DNA of 64,000 nucleotides, from assembly GCA_038184435.1 (NCBI GenBank), contig CP116227.1:3439501-3503500 (forward strand). Direction: 5' to 3'. A program made the position numbers and the translations under genes. The notes under the pieces are model-generated. The model worked only from the letters and a program-made list of their open reading frames with translations. It did not search any database and was not told the DNA's origin. Shown piece by piece: positions 1-11,160 of the stretch (position 1 is the first letter of the stretch; the number at the start of each line of letters is the position of its first letter). This DNA is from Nocardioides alkalitolerans (GTDB lineage: Bacteria > Actinomycetota > Actinomycetes > Propionibacteriales > Nocardioidaceae).

Positions 1-241
1 CGCGTTGGTTGCCCATGGTCGAGCCGTCGTCCGGGAGGACTTCCCACAGCGCCTCGGCATCGAGGGAGACCTTGGTCCGGCTGACCCGCCCGCCCTCGAC
101 CACCAGATGACCGCTCTCGACCAAGAGCTCGAGGTTCTCCTCGCCCAGCCTCGAGGCCAGTGGCCCTCGGTTCTTCAGCTCCCCCGGTTGCATCTCGATC
201 AGCTCGTTCCACACGTCGTCCGGGATGGGCATGATCCACAT
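1..241 (-). CDS. Unknown protein, N-terminal part (runs off left edge)
   Basis: The minus strand reads open from an ATG at 241 to the window start, giving about 80 residues beginning MWIMPIPDDVWNELIEMQPG. The text is acidic, has sensible codon use with G or C at most third positions, and shows no signal peptide or membrane segment. I do not recognise a family. A second ATG at 230 (MPIPDD) is an alternative start; neither has a strong ribosome binding site. It is the most likely reading here because the plus-strand frames give arginine/proline-rich shadow text. It lies downstream of tRNA-Ala on the same strand. Confidence 0.5.
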   Translation of the reverse strand, partial: MWIMPIPDDVWNELIEMQPGELKNRGPLASRLGEENLELLVESGHLVVEGGRVSRTKVSLDAEALWEVLPDDGSTMGNQR

Positions 242-358
242 CTTCGGCCATGGCTCCGGCGGAAATCACGGGACCCGGGAATCCCCGTTGAGTCTTTCCC
301 CCGCCAGTCCCCCACAGGAGCCGATCAGGGAAACGTTCCATCGGCCTCGAAATGACAG

Positions 359-382
359 AAACCGCAGGCTGACCTGCGGTTT
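359..382 (-). terminator. Hairpin terminator after tRNA-Ala
   Basis: A perfect 10-bp inverted repeat, AAACCGCAGG / CCTGCGGTTT, with a 4-nt loop lies 7 nt past the 3' end of the tRNA-Ala gene. On the minus strand the stem ends in a short T run, as expected for an intrinsic terminator. Confidence 0.75.
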
Positions 383-389
383 CAGTGAG

Positions 390-462
390 TGGAGCCTAGG
401 GGACTCGAACCCCTAACCCCCTGCTTGCAAAGCAGGTGCGCTACCAATTGCGCCAAGGCCCC
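390..462 (-). tRNA. tRNA-Ala (anticodon TGC)
   Basis: A 73-nt cloverleaf can be folded on the minus strand. The acceptor arm is GGGGCCT/AGGCTCC with one G-U pair, the D arm carries GCGCAATTGGTAGCGC, the anticodon stem-loop CTGCTTTGCAAGCAG has anticodon TGC, and the T arm contains GGTTCGAGTCC. The 3' CCA is not encoded in full. In related actinobacteria tRNA-Ala and tRNA-Ile lie side by side near gyrA; here about 2.8 kb separates them. Confidence 0.95.
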
Positions 463-515
463 TTCACGCGTCGTACCGACGCGCTCACACCGCAGCTGCG
501 GCGCGAAACAACAAA

Positions 516-638
516 CTACTTGGACACCGGGTCCGTCGCCTCAGCCCACAGCGCCTGCTCGGCCTTGCTCTCGTCCATCTTCTTCTTGGCCAGGAGCACC
601 CCGCCGACGGCGAGCAGCGTGACGATGATCTTCTTCAT
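516..638 (-). CDS. DLW-39 family small protein
   Basis: This 40-residue protein begins MKKIIVTLLAVGGVLLAKKK and ends with AEQALWAEATDPV. It has one hydrophobic N-terminal helix followed by a charged tail, the pattern of the DLW-39 family found beside gyrA and tRNA genes in actinobacteria. The ATG at 638 is chosen because an excellent AGGAGG sits 8 to 9 nt upstream; a longer open frame reaching 815 is just upstream read-through. It is probably a single-pass membrane peptide. Function is unknown. It is immediately upstream of tRNA-Ala on the same strand. Confidence 0.85.
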   Translation of the reverse strand: MKKIIVTLLAVGGVLLAKKKMDESKAEQALWAEATDPVSK

Positions 639-790
639 GGACTCCAGGCCTCCTGAGCAGGTCGAACGACGTCCGAGGCTACCCCACCCGACTGACCGGT
701 GACGCACCACCCGTTCGGGCCTACGCTGCGTGTGCCACGTCACATGCCACTGGCAAAGGCCACGCCCCAGAACCGCCTCGGGAGAACACG

Positions 791-1714
791 ATGAAGAAGC
801 TCCTCCGCGCCGCATGCGCGCTCACCCTCGGCCTCGCGACCGTCGCGGCCGGCTCCGGGACGACCGCGCAGGCCGCGGCCCCGACGTACCGCGAGGGCAA
901 CCTCGCCACTGCCGTCGCCAACTTCTTCGCGAGCCCGGCCTACCTGCCCGGCGTGAACAATTGGAATTGCGCGCCAAGCCCGGAGCACCCCGAGCCCGTC
1001 ATCCTGCAGCACGCGACCTTCGTCAACTTCGGCTCCAACTTCGTGAAGCTCGCGCCGCGGCTGCTCAACGAGGGGTACTGCGTCTACGCCCAGAACTACG
1101 GCATGACCCTCTCCTCCTTCGGCCGCGTCGGCGGCCTCGGCGCGGTCGAGAAGTCGGTCGCCTCCTTCGGCGCGTTCGTCGACCAGGTGCGCACCCGCAC
1201 GGGCTCCGCGAAGGTCGACGTCGTCGGCCACAGCCAGGGCGGGCTGATCGCCTACGCCTACATCAAGTCCGGCGGCGCGCAGAAGATCGACGACTACATC
1301 GCATGGGGCGGCAGCCAGAACGGCACCACCCTCAACGGCATCGCCACCCTCGGCCAGTCGCTCCGCCTCCTCGGCTTCGCGGAGGGCTTCGCCGGCCTCC
1401 TCCAGGCACCCGGCGTCACCGACCAGGCCCGCGGCAGCCGCTTCATGAACCAGTTCCTCGCCGACCCGACCGTCCCCGCGGGTCCGGACTACCTGACGAT
1501 CCAGACGCGGTACGACACCGTCGTCACGCCCTACGCCACGCAGTCCATCCCGGGCGCCGAGAACGTCGTGCTCCAGGACCTGTGCGCCGACGACCGTGTC
1601 GGCCACGTCGGGCTGTTCCTCGACGAGCCCACCCTGCAGCTCACCGTCAACGCGCTCAACGACGGCCCCGAGGGCTTCCAGCCCGAGTGCCGCGGCTACG
1701 GCCCCGCGCTCTGA
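791..1714 (+). CDS. Secreted lipase/esterase, alpha/beta hydrolase (lipase class 2-like)
   Basis: The 307-residue product starts with a Sec signal peptide (KK, hydrophobic run to about residue 20, likely cleavage after AQA near residue 29). The nucleophile elbow GHSQG puts Ser148 in place; Asp242 in TRYDTVVTP and His272 in DDRVGHVGL complete a plausible catalytic triad. Cys60/Cys97 and Cys265/Cys300 could form disulfides in the exported enzyme. These features match extracellular actinobacterial esterases and lipases that hydrolyse acyl esters; the substrate cannot be told. A GGGAG lies upstream of the ATG. The gene is monocistronic and interrupts the usual tRNA-Ile/tRNA-Ala neighbourhood. Confidence 0.85.
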   Translation: MKKLLRAACALTLGLATVAAGSGTTAQAAAPTYREGNLATAVANFFASPAYLPGVNNWNCAPSPEHPEPVILQHATFVNFGSNFVKLAPRLLNEGYCVYAQNYGMTLSSFGRVGGLGAVEKSVASFGAFVDQVRTRTGSAKVDVVGHSQGGLIAYAYIKSGGAQKIDDYIAWGGSQNGTTLNGIATLGQSLRLLGFAEGFAGLLQAPGVTDQARGSRFMNQFLADPTVPAGPDYLTIQTRYDTVVTPYATQSIPGAENVVLQDLCADDRVGHVGLFLDEPTLQLTVNALNDGPEGFQPECRGYGPAL

Positions 1715-1740
1715 GCTGAGACCACAGTCGGCGAGGGCGC

Positions 1741-2052
1741 TCAGCGCTCCCTGAGCGCCTTCGCCGGCAGGTCCTCCACCGCGACGTACCCCTCGTCCAC
1801 CAGCCGCCGCAGGAACCGGGCCACCGTGAAGCGTCGACGCTTAGGGTCCCGCACCTCGACCGTCGGCACCTCGTCCCGTGTCACCAGCCGCGGCCACCAC
1901 GGCACCCCGAGCACGCGCCGCCGCTCCCGCAGCTCGATCCGGTAGCGGAACACCTGCGCCGGCGTCCCCGGGGGCGAGTGCGCGTAGACCTGCAGGAAGT
2001 ACGGCGCCGGCAGCTCCGGCAGGTCGAACTCCCGCGACGGCACCACGCTCAC
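1741..2052 (-). CDS. Conserved hypothetical protein, about 103 aa
   Basis: A small basic protein rich in Arg, with text such as FRYRIELRERRRVLGVPWWPR and a helical C-terminal part (FTVARFLRRLVDEGYVAVEDL). I do not recognise a family. The open frame extends to 2172 but overlaps the divergent gene at 2099. I prefer the GTG at 2052 because a TAGGCT hexamer sits 7 nt upstream, the arrangement of a leaderless transcript. It converges with the esterase gene (27 bp between stops). Confidence 0.6.
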   Translation of the reverse strand: MSVVPSREFDLPELPAPYFLQVYAHSPPGTPAQVFRYRIELRERRRVLGVPWWPRLVTRDEVPTVEVRDPKRRRFTVARFLRRLVDEGYVAVEDLPAKALRER

Positions 2053-2098
2053 CCGACGCAGCCTAGGGCGTGTCACGCGATTCCGGCAGGATGGCCGC

Positions 2099-3100
2099 AT
2101 GACCGAATGGGACGCCTTCACCGACGATCTCCTCGCCGCGCTGCGCACCGTCGGCGACCGCGTCTTCCTCATCGTCTCCGCGCGGGGCGACGACCTCGCC
2201 TACGTCCAGTTCGCCGGCGGTCCCGACGACATCGCTGCCGAGGCCTCCGGCGCCCACCCCGGCGCCCGCACCGGTCTCCTCGCCGACCACGGCTGGCAGC
2301 CGCCGCGCCGCGGCGAGACCAACTGGCTGTCGCCGCTCCTCGTGCCCGCCACCACCGCCGACCTCCACACCCTCGCCGCGCGCTGCGTCGCCGCGCTCCG
2401 CGTGACCTACGGCGTGAAGTCCCCCGCCGACCTCAGCTACCGCGCCTGGCGCGAGCCCCAGCCCGCGCCCCGGGGCGTCACGTGGCCGGAGAAGCGCTTC
2501 GACGACCTCGATCCCGGCGAGGACCCCCTGCGGTTCCCCGACCTCGAGCCCGACCGCGCGGTGCCCTCGGCCCCCACCGAGGCGGAGCGCGCGTCCTGGA
2601 AGGCCATGGATCCCGCCGACGTGGTCCGCGTGCTCGACCACTGGGCGACGCAGGCGTGGCCGCTCGCGGAGGACGCGGCGTACGACGTCGCCACCCAGCT
2701 CGGCTGGGACATCGAGGTGGAGGACGGCGGGCGGTACGTCGTCAACCGGGCCGACGGCCTCACCCTCCCCGACGTGTCGATCGAGAAGCGCCGGGGCCAG
2801 CTCAGCCGCGTGCGGCTGTGGACCACCGACGCCCTCCGCACCGTCTCCCGCGAGTCCGTCGCCTTCCTCGGGGACGCGTTCGCGGCATCCGCCGCAGCCG
2901 GTACGACGCGCTGGGGCCCCGCGACGGACGCCGAGGCCCGCCGGGACGACCCCGTGAGCCGCAAGCGGCACTGGACCCTGCCGAACGGAGCCCGCATCGG
3001 GCTCAGCCTGTCCGCGAAGAGCGTCACCGCCGAGGTCATGAGCCCGCAGGGCGTCGCGTGGCAGGAGCAGGACGACGACAACTACTACGCCGGCTACTGA
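2099..3100 (+). CDS. Hypothetical protein with TY-Chap-like N-terminus and DUF6301-like C-terminus
   Basis: This 333-residue soluble protein begins MTEWDAFTDDLLAALRTVGDRVFLIVSARG. Residues 1-115 resemble TY-Chap domains (a tryptophan/phenylalanine opening helix followed by beta strands with an AYVQFAGG strand). Residues from about 175 (DVVRVLDHWATQAWPLAEDAAYDVATQLGW) resemble DUF6301. The middle is proline-rich linker. The family call is from memory and moderate. No signal peptide or membrane helix is seen. A CAGGAT hexamer 7 nt before the ATG suggests a leaderless message divergent from the gene ending at 1741. Confidence 0.6.
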   Translation: MTEWDAFTDDLLAALRTVGDRVFLIVSARGDDLAYVQFAGGPDDIAAEASGAHPGARTGLLADHGWQPPRRGETNWLSPLLVPATTADLHTLAARCVAALRVTYGVKSPADLSYRAWREPQPAPRGVTWPEKRFDDLDPGEDPLRFPDLEPDRAVPSAPTEAERASWKAMDPADVVRVLDHWATQAWPLAEDAAYDVATQLGWDIEVEDGGRYVVNRADGLTLPDVSIEKRRGQLSRVRLWTTDALRTVSRESVAFLGDAFAASAAAGTTRWGPATDAEARRDDPVSRKRHWTLPNGARIGLSLSAKSVTAEVMSPQGVAWQEQDDDNYYAGY

Positions 3101-3230
3101 CGCATCCCGCGCCGTACCCCCGGACTGGCCCGGGAACTGTGCAGCTGGGACAGCCCGCACGCGATCCGGGACGCACCAGGCGCACATTTCGGCCCCCCCC
3201 CGCGCCGTACCCCGGGTCGCACGAGAAATC

Positions 3231-3264
3231 ACGAACGCCCCGCGGAGATCCGCGGGGCGTTCGT
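3231..3264 (-). terminator. Hairpin terminator after tRNA-Ile
   Basis: A perfect 15-bp inverted repeat, ACGAACGCCCCGCGG / CCGCGGGGCGTTCGT, with loop AGAT lies 7 nt past the 3' end of tRNA-Ile. It may also stop plus-strand transcription from the gene ending at 3100. Confidence 0.75.
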
Positions 3265-3270
3265 CGTGGG

Positions 3271-3344
3271 TGGGCCTAACAGGACTTGAACCTGTGACCT
3301 CTTCCTTATCAGGGAAGCGCTCTAACCGTCTGAGCTATAGGCCC
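3271..3344 (-). tRNA. tRNA-Ile (anticodon GAT)
   Basis: A 74-nt cloverleaf folds on the minus strand: acceptor GGGCCTA/TAGGCCC, D arm GCTCAGACGGTTAGAGC, anticodon arm CTTCCCTGATAAGGAAG with anticodon GAT, and T arm ACAGGTTCAAGTCCTGT. It follows DUF3566 downstream of gyrA, its usual place in actinobacteria. Confidence 0.95.
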
Positions 3345-3410
3345 GTGGCTGGTGCCGGGGGAACACTACTAGAGCCCCACGGCACCGCCAAAACCGGGTG
3401 AACTCGCTGC

Positions 3411-3940
3411 TCAGCGCTCCTCGGCGAGGGTCACGTCGATGCCGCCGAGCAGCGCCGCCGCGAGGTTGTAGAGGAACGCGCCGAGGGTCGCCATGGCGGT
3501 GATGAGCACGACGTCGACGGCCGCGATGAGCAGCGTCAGGCCCATGACGCGGGACATGCCCACGTAGCCCTCGATGTCGAAGCTGTCCGCGTCGGAGCCC
3601 ACCACGTCGGCGATCGTCGAGTTGATGGAGTCCCACACACCGGCGGCGTCGAGGACGGTCCAGACGATGAAGACGGAGACGACCGTGACGATCGCGAACG
3701 CGATCGACAGCAGGAACGCCGTCTTCATCACCGACCACGGGTCGATGTGGGTCAGGCGCAGCCGCGCCCGGCGAACGCGCCGCTTCTGCCGCGCCGCCGC
3801 AGCCGTGCCGGCAGCCGTCGAGCCGCCGGTCGAGGTTGCGGTCGAGCCTGCGCCCTGGCCGGAGCCGGAGCCGGCAGCGCCAGCACCCGGGCCGACCGGG
3901 TTCGGCCGCACGGCCGTCCCGGTGCGGGAGTCGTCGGTCA

Positions 3941-3941
<1 letters not shown>
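3411..3941 (-). CDS. DUF3566 membrane protein downstream of gyrA
   Basis: About 176 residues. The N-terminal 55 residues are a Gly/Ala/Ser/Thr-rich disordered tail, followed by a basic stretch (RQKRRVRRARLRLTHIDPWSVMK) and two hydrophobic segments (about LLSIAFAIVTVVSVFIVWTV and VMGLTLLIAAVDVVLITAMA). This matches DUF3566, a two-helix membrane family encoded next to gyrA throughout actinobacteria (Rv0007-like). The ATG at 3941 overlaps the gyrA stop as TGATG; a GTG one codon earlier (3944) is also possible. Translational coupling to gyrA is likely. Function is unknown. Confidence 0.85.
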
Positions 3942-6706
<2,765 letters not shown>

Positions 6707-6788
6707 GATTGCTCTCTCTCCGTGTTGCTGGCGATGTCCAGGACTGGTGCGGCGCGGCCCGATGCGGGCCGGTCACGCCGACCAGGGC

Positions 6789-8963
6789 CTAGATGTCGAG
6801 GAAGCGGACGTCCTTGGCGTTGCGCTGGATGAACGAGCGGCGCTGCTCGACGTCCTCGCCCATGAGGATCGAGAAGATCTCGTCCGCCTGGGCCGCGTCC
6901 TCCAGCGTCACCTGCAGCAGCACCCGGTTGTCGGGGTCGAGCGTCGTCTCCCACAGCTCGTCGGCGTTCATCTCGCCGAGACCCTTGTAGCGCTGGATGG
7001 CCGACTCCTTGGGCAGCTTCTTGCCGCTGGCCTGGCCGTCGCGCAGCACGGCGTCGCGCTCGGCGTCGGAGTAGACGTACTCGTGCTCGTGGGGCTTGTT
7101 CCACTTGATCCGGTAGAGCGGCGGCTGCGCCAGGTAGACGTACCCACCCTCGATCAGCGGCCGCATGAACCGGAACAGCAGCGTCAGCAGCAGCGTGTTG
7201 ATGTGGTGGCCGTCGACGTCGGCGTCGGCCATCAGCACGATCTTGTGGTAGCGCAGCTTGGCCGGGTCGAACTCGTCGTTCACGCCCGTGCCGAGCGCCG
7301 AGATGATCGCCTGGACCTCCTGGTTGGCCAGGACCTTGTCGATGCGCGCCTTCTCGACGTTGAGGATCTTGCCGCGGATCGGGAGGATCGCCTGGATGCG
7401 GTTCTCCCGGCCCATGACGGCCGAGCCGCCGGCGGAGTCGCCCTCGACGATGAAGACCTCGCACTCCTCGGGGTTGCGCGAGCTGCAGTCACGCAGCTTG
7501 CCCGGGAGACCGCCGCCGCCCAGCAGGCCCTTGCGGTTGCGGGCCAGGTCGCGGGCCTTGCGGGCCGCGACGCGGGCGGACGCCGCCGCCATGGCCTTGC
7601 GGACGATGTCCTTGCCCTGCGCCGGGTTCTGCTCCAGCCAGGCCCCGAGCTGGTCGTTGACGACCGACTGCACGAAGCCCTTGGCCTCGGTGTTGCCGAG
7701 CTTGGCCTTCGTCTGGCCCTCGAACTGCGGGTTGGAGATCTTGAGGCTGATGATGGCGGTCAGGCCCTCGCGGATGTCGTCACCCGTGAGCCGGTCCTCC
7801 GGCTTCTTGATGAGGCCCCACTCGGCGCCCCAGCGGTTGACCAGCGTGGTGAGCGCCGCCCGGAAGCCCTCCTCGTGCGTGCCGCCCTCGGGGGTGTTGA
7901 TCGTGTTGGCGAACGTGTGGACGGACTCGTTGTACGACGAGACCTGCCACTGCATCGCGAGCTCGAGGCTCATCGGGTTGGGCGCGTCGTCCCCGGTCTC
8001 CGCCTCGGCGGCGATGATCGGGCTGACGGGGGTCTTCCGCCGGTTGAGGAAGTCGACGTAGTCGGCCAGGCCGCGGTCGTACTGGAACACCTGCTCCAGC
8101 GCCTTCACCCCGTCGACCTCGGCCACGTGCAGGTCGGCCGCGCTCGTCTCCGCGAGGTCGTCCTCGGCGCCCGTGCCGCCCGCGACCGCCTCGGCCAGCT
8201 CGTCGGCCTGGGGGCGGGCGTCGCGCAGCTCGATGCGCAGGCCCTTGTTGAGGAACGCGGTCTCCCGGAAGCGGGTGGTGATCGTCTCGAGCCGGTACTC
8301 CGTCGTCTCGAACACGTCGGGGGAGGCGAACCAGGTGACGGTCGTGCCCGTCGCCTCACCCTCCTCCAGCGGCCGCACCTGGCGCAGCGGGTAGTCCGGC
8401 ACACCGGCCGAGAACTCCTGCTCCCAGACGTGGCCCCGGTTTTTGATCTCGAGGCGCAGCGACGAGGACAGCGCGTTGACCACCGACGAGCCGACGCCGT
8501 GCAGACCGCCCGACACCTTGTAGCCGCCGCCGCCGAACTTGCCGCCCGCGTGGAGCACGGTGAGCGCGAGCGTCGCCGCCGGGAGGTCCTGGCCCGGTGC
8601 CGTGTCGGTCGGGATGCCGCGGCCGTTGTCGGAGACGCTGACCGAGCCGTCGGCGTTGAGCGTCACCTTGATGGTGTCGCAGTATCCCGCGAGGGCCTCG
8701 TCGACCGCGTTGTCCACGATCTCCCAGATGAGGTGGTGCAGGCCGCGCTCACCGGTCGACCCGATGTACATGCCCGGGCGCTTGCGGACCGCCTCGAGGC
8801 CCTCGAGCACCTGGATGGCGGAGGCGTCGTAGGCCCCCTCCTCCACCAGGGAGGAGGAGACCTTCTCGGCCGGGGGCTGCTGCGCGGCGGCCTCCTCCAG
8901 CGCCTCGTCCTGCGACTGCGGCTCCTGGGGCTCCTGCGGCTGCTCGACCTGCTCGTCGCTCAA
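6789..8963 (-). CDS. gyrB: DNA gyrase subunit B
   Basis: The product (724 residues) has the GHKL ATPase fold (EIVDNAVDEALAG, DNGRGIPTD), the transducer domain, and the TOPRIM domain (EGDSAGGSA, DADVDGHHI) that coordinates magnesium for cleavage with GyrA. I choose the TTG at 8963 (LSDEQVEQ) because AGAGGAG lies 5 nt upstream; an open frame to 9002 would place start codons before that ribosome binding site. The first 45 residues are a Gln/Glu/Pro-rich acidic extension before the ATPase domain. It forms an operon with gyrA. Confidence 0.97.
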   Translation of the reverse strand: MSDEQVEQPQEPQEPQSQDEALEEAAAQQPPAEKVSSSLVEEGAYDASAIQVLEGLEAVRKRPGMYIGSTGERGLHHLIWEIVDNAVDEALAGYCDTIKVTLNADGSVSVSDNGRGIPTDTAPGQDLPAATLALTVLHAGGKFGGGGYKVSGGLHGVGSSVVNALSSSLRLEIKNRGHVWEQEFSAGVPDYPLRQVRPLEEGEATGTTVTWFASPDVFETTEYRLETITTRFRETAFLNKGLRIELRDARPQADELAEAVAGGTGAEDDLAETSAADLHVAEVDGVKALEQVFQYDRGLADYVDFLNRRKTPVSPIIAAEAETGDDAPNPMSLELAMQWQVSSYNESVHTFANTINTPEGGTHEEGFRAALTTLVNRWGAEWGLIKKPEDRLTGDDIREGLTAIISLKISNPQFEGQTKAKLGNTEAKGFVQSVVNDQLGAWLEQNPAQGKDIVRKAMAAASARVAARKARDLARNRKGLLGGGGLPGKLRDCSSRNPEECEVFIVEGDSAGGSAVMGRENRIQAILPIRGKILNVEKARIDKVLANQEVQAIISALGTGVNDEFDPAKLRYHKIVLMADADVDGHHINTLLLTLLFRFMRPLIEGGYVYLAQPPLYRIKWNKPHEHEYVYSDAERDAVLRDGQASGKKLPKESAIQRYKGLGEMNADELWETTLDPDNRVLLQVTLEDAAQADEIFSILMGEDVEQRRSFIQRNAKDVRFLDI

Positions 8964-9241
8964 GGCGACTCCTCTTCTCTCGACCCGGGCGCCTCCGGTC
9001 ACTTCCCACGGACGCGCGCGTGGCCGCCGGTCGCGGCGGCCACTCCAGGATCGATTCTAGCGCCGCTGAGGGCCGTAGACACGCACCGGGCGGCCAGGAT
9101 GGGGATGAATCTGCCCTGAGAAATGCCGATAGGAGTCCGGGGAGGGCCTCCGAGACGGGCGAGGAGGGTGGTCGCTGGGTCCCCCTACGTCCTCCGGGGC
9201 CTCGATACGTCTCCCGGCGAATCCGGCGACCCGGACGGAGG

Positions 9242-9868
9242 TCAGCCGTAGGTGTCGCGCGGACCCCGACCGCGCACGCTCCGCCGGCCCTTCGACCAGG
9301 ACGGCGCCTGCGGCCCCCTCACCTCGATCGCCGCCACGCTCCCGTGCCCGAGCTCGTCGTTGAGCCGCTTCACCAGCGACGGCGCGAGGAGGCGCAGCTG
9401 GGTCGCCCACGCCGTGGCGTCGGTGCGCACGACGAGGCGCCCGTCGACGTACGACTCCGGCCGGCAGTGCTCCCCGATCTCGTCGCCGACGATCTCGGCC
9501 CACCGGGCGAACACAGCGTGGACCCGCAGGTCCGCGTCCCAGCCGCGCTGGGCGACCAGGCGGCGTACGTCGGCCTCCACCGTCCGCGGATCCCGCCGGT
9601 CCGGACCGGGCCCGGACAGCGTCGTCTCCCCGCGACGCCCGCCCCGACGCGCGGTGTCGGCGAACCCGCCGGAGTCGCCGGACCGCCGCTTGGCCTTGCG
9701 TGGTGTCGCGACCGGACCGCCCGCGGCCGCCGCCGCACGCGCCGCGGCCCGGGCCAGGTCGAGGCCCGAGGCGTCGTGCGGCTCGTCCGGCTCCGTGCCC
9801 GCGGCCACCTCGTCGACGGCGTCGGGCTGCTCCGCGTCGTACGGCTGCTCGGGGGTCTCAGGCGTCAC
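9242..9868 (-). CDS. dciA: DciA-type helicase-loading protein (DUF721)
   Basis: The 208-residue protein has a variable N-terminal half rich in Pro, Ala and Arg and a C-terminal DUF721/DciA domain (HAVFARWAEIVGDEIGEHC, LVVRTDATAWATQLRLLAPSLVKRLN). DciA is the ancestral partner that helps the DnaB replicative helicase function at the origin in bacteria lacking DnaC/DnaI loaders. The GTG at 9868 overlaps the end of recF by 11 bp, so it is probably translationally coupled to recF. It lies between recF and gyrB, its standard actinobacterial position. A longer frame reaching 10207 lies inside recF and is not real. Confidence 0.9.
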   Translation of the reverse strand: MTPETPEQPYDAEQPDAVDEVAAGTEPDEPHDASGLDLARAAARAAAAAGGPVATPRKAKRRSGDSGGFADTARRGGRRGETTLSGPGPDRRDPRTVEADVRRLVAQRGWDADLRVHAVFARWAEIVGDEIGEHCRPESYVDGRLVVRTDATAWATQLRLLAPSLVKRLNDELGHGSVAAIEVRGPQAPSWSKGRRSVRGRGPRDTYG

Positions 9869-11015
9869 GCCGCACCTCGCCCTCGGTGACGTGGAAGCGC
9901 GCGCCGGCGAGCGCCGGCGGCACGTCGTCGGCGACCGCCGCCGTGACGAGCACCTGCTCGGCGCCGGCCACGAGCCCGGCCAGCTGGTCGCGGCGACCCG
10001 CGTCCAGCTCGGCGAAGACGTCGTCCAGCACGAGGATGGGGTCGTCGCCGTCGTCACGGAGGAGGTCGTACGACGCGAGCCGCAGCGCCAACGAGAACGA
10101 CCAGGACTCGCCGTGCGAGGCGTAGCCCTTGACCGGCAGCCGGGTCGTCGCGGAGGCGAGCGAGCAGTCGAGGTCGTCGCGGTGGGGGCCGACGAGCGTG
10201 TGGCCACGGTCCAGCTCGTCCTTGCGGCGCTCCTCGAGGCCGATCCGGAACGGCTCGACGAGCTCGGCGGCCACGGGGGTCGGTCCGGCGGCGGGCGTGG
10301 GCAGCTCGACGGAGCTGCGGTACTCGGCGTCCGCCGCGTCCCGGCCCACCCCGCGGGCGACCGCCGCGTAGGCCTTCGCGAGGTAGGGCCGCAGGTCGTG
10401 GACGAGCGCGAGGCGGGCGGCGAGGAGCTCGGCCCCGACGCTGACGAGGTGCGCGTCCCAGGCGTCCAGGGTCGCCAGCGCGCCCTCGGCCGCGCTGCGC
10501 CGCGCCGACCCCGCGGTCTTCAGCAGGGTGTTGCGCTGGCGGAGGATCCGCTCGTAGTCGGCCTTCACCCCCGCGAAGCGCGGGGCACGCAGCACGAGGA
10601 GGTCGTCCAGCATCCGGCGGCGATCGGTCGGGTCGCCCTTGACGAGCGCCAGGTCGTCGGGGGCGAACACCACGGTGCGCACCAGGCCGACGAGCTCCCG
10701 GGCCCGGGGGAGCGCCGACCGGTTGACCCGCGCGCGGTTCGCCTTGCCCGGGTTGATCTCCACCTCGAGCGTCGCCGTGCGCCCGTCGCGCACCACCGCG
10801 GCGCGCACGACGGCGCGCTCCGCGCCGTGCCGCACCAGCGGGGCGTCGGAGGCGACCCGGTGGGACGAGAGGCGCGACAGGTAGTCGACGGCCTCCACCA
10901 GGTTCGTCTTGCCCTGGCCGTTGCGGCCCACGAACGCGGTCACGCCGGGCTCGAGCGGGAGCTCGAGGGTCGCGTAGGACCGGAAGTCGTGGAGCGAGAG
11001 GTGGGAGACGTGCAC
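9858..11015 (-). CDS. recF: DNA replication and repair protein RecF
   Basis: A 385-residue SMC-like ATPase. Walker A is GRNGQGKTN at residues 30-38, and near the C-terminus the Walker B/D-loop reads ILVLDDVFAELD. The N-terminus VHVSHLSLHDFRSY matches RecF, which helps load RecA at gaps and stalled forks through RecO and RecR. The GTG at 11015 gives the standard RecF N-terminus; the reading frame stays open to 11594 but that stretch is antisense to the gene at 11160. It overlaps dciA by 11 bp. Confidence 0.95.
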   Translation of the reverse strand: MHVSHLSLHDFRSYATLELPLEPGVTAFVGRNGQGKTNLVEAVDYLSRLSSHRVASDAPLVRHGAERAVVRAAVVRDGRTATLEVEINPGKANRARVNRSALPRARELVGLVRTVVFAPDDLALVKGDPTDRRRMLDDLLVLRAPRFAGVKADYERILRQRNTLLKTAGSARRSAAEGALATLDAWDAHLVSVGAELLAARLALVHDLRPYLAKAYAAVARGVGRDAADAEYRSSVELPTPAAGPTPVAAELVEPFRIGLEERRKDELDRGHTLVGPHRDDLDCSLASATTRLPVKGYASHGESWSFSLALRLASYDLLRDDGDDPILVLDDVFAELDAGRRDQLAGLVAGAEQVLVTAAVADDVPPALAGARFHVTEGEVRRDA

Positions 11016-11139
11016 GAGCGGGACGGCCTCGCTTGGACGGGGGTGGACGATGGACCTCGAGCCTAGGCGGTCGGCGCGGCGTCGGGTGTGGCGCGGCCGC
11101 CGCAGACGCGTGTGCCCGAACGGGTTTGAGCACGCCCTC

Positions 11140-11160
11140 CGGGGCCTAGGCTGCTCGCCA
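11140..11160 (+). promoter_or_regulatory. Leaderless promoter of the TM2-domain gene
   Basis: A TAGGCT -10-like hexamer at about 11147-11152 is followed 7 nt later by the ATG, with no Shine-Dalgarno sequence between. This spacing recurs at many starts in the window. Confidence 0.5.
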
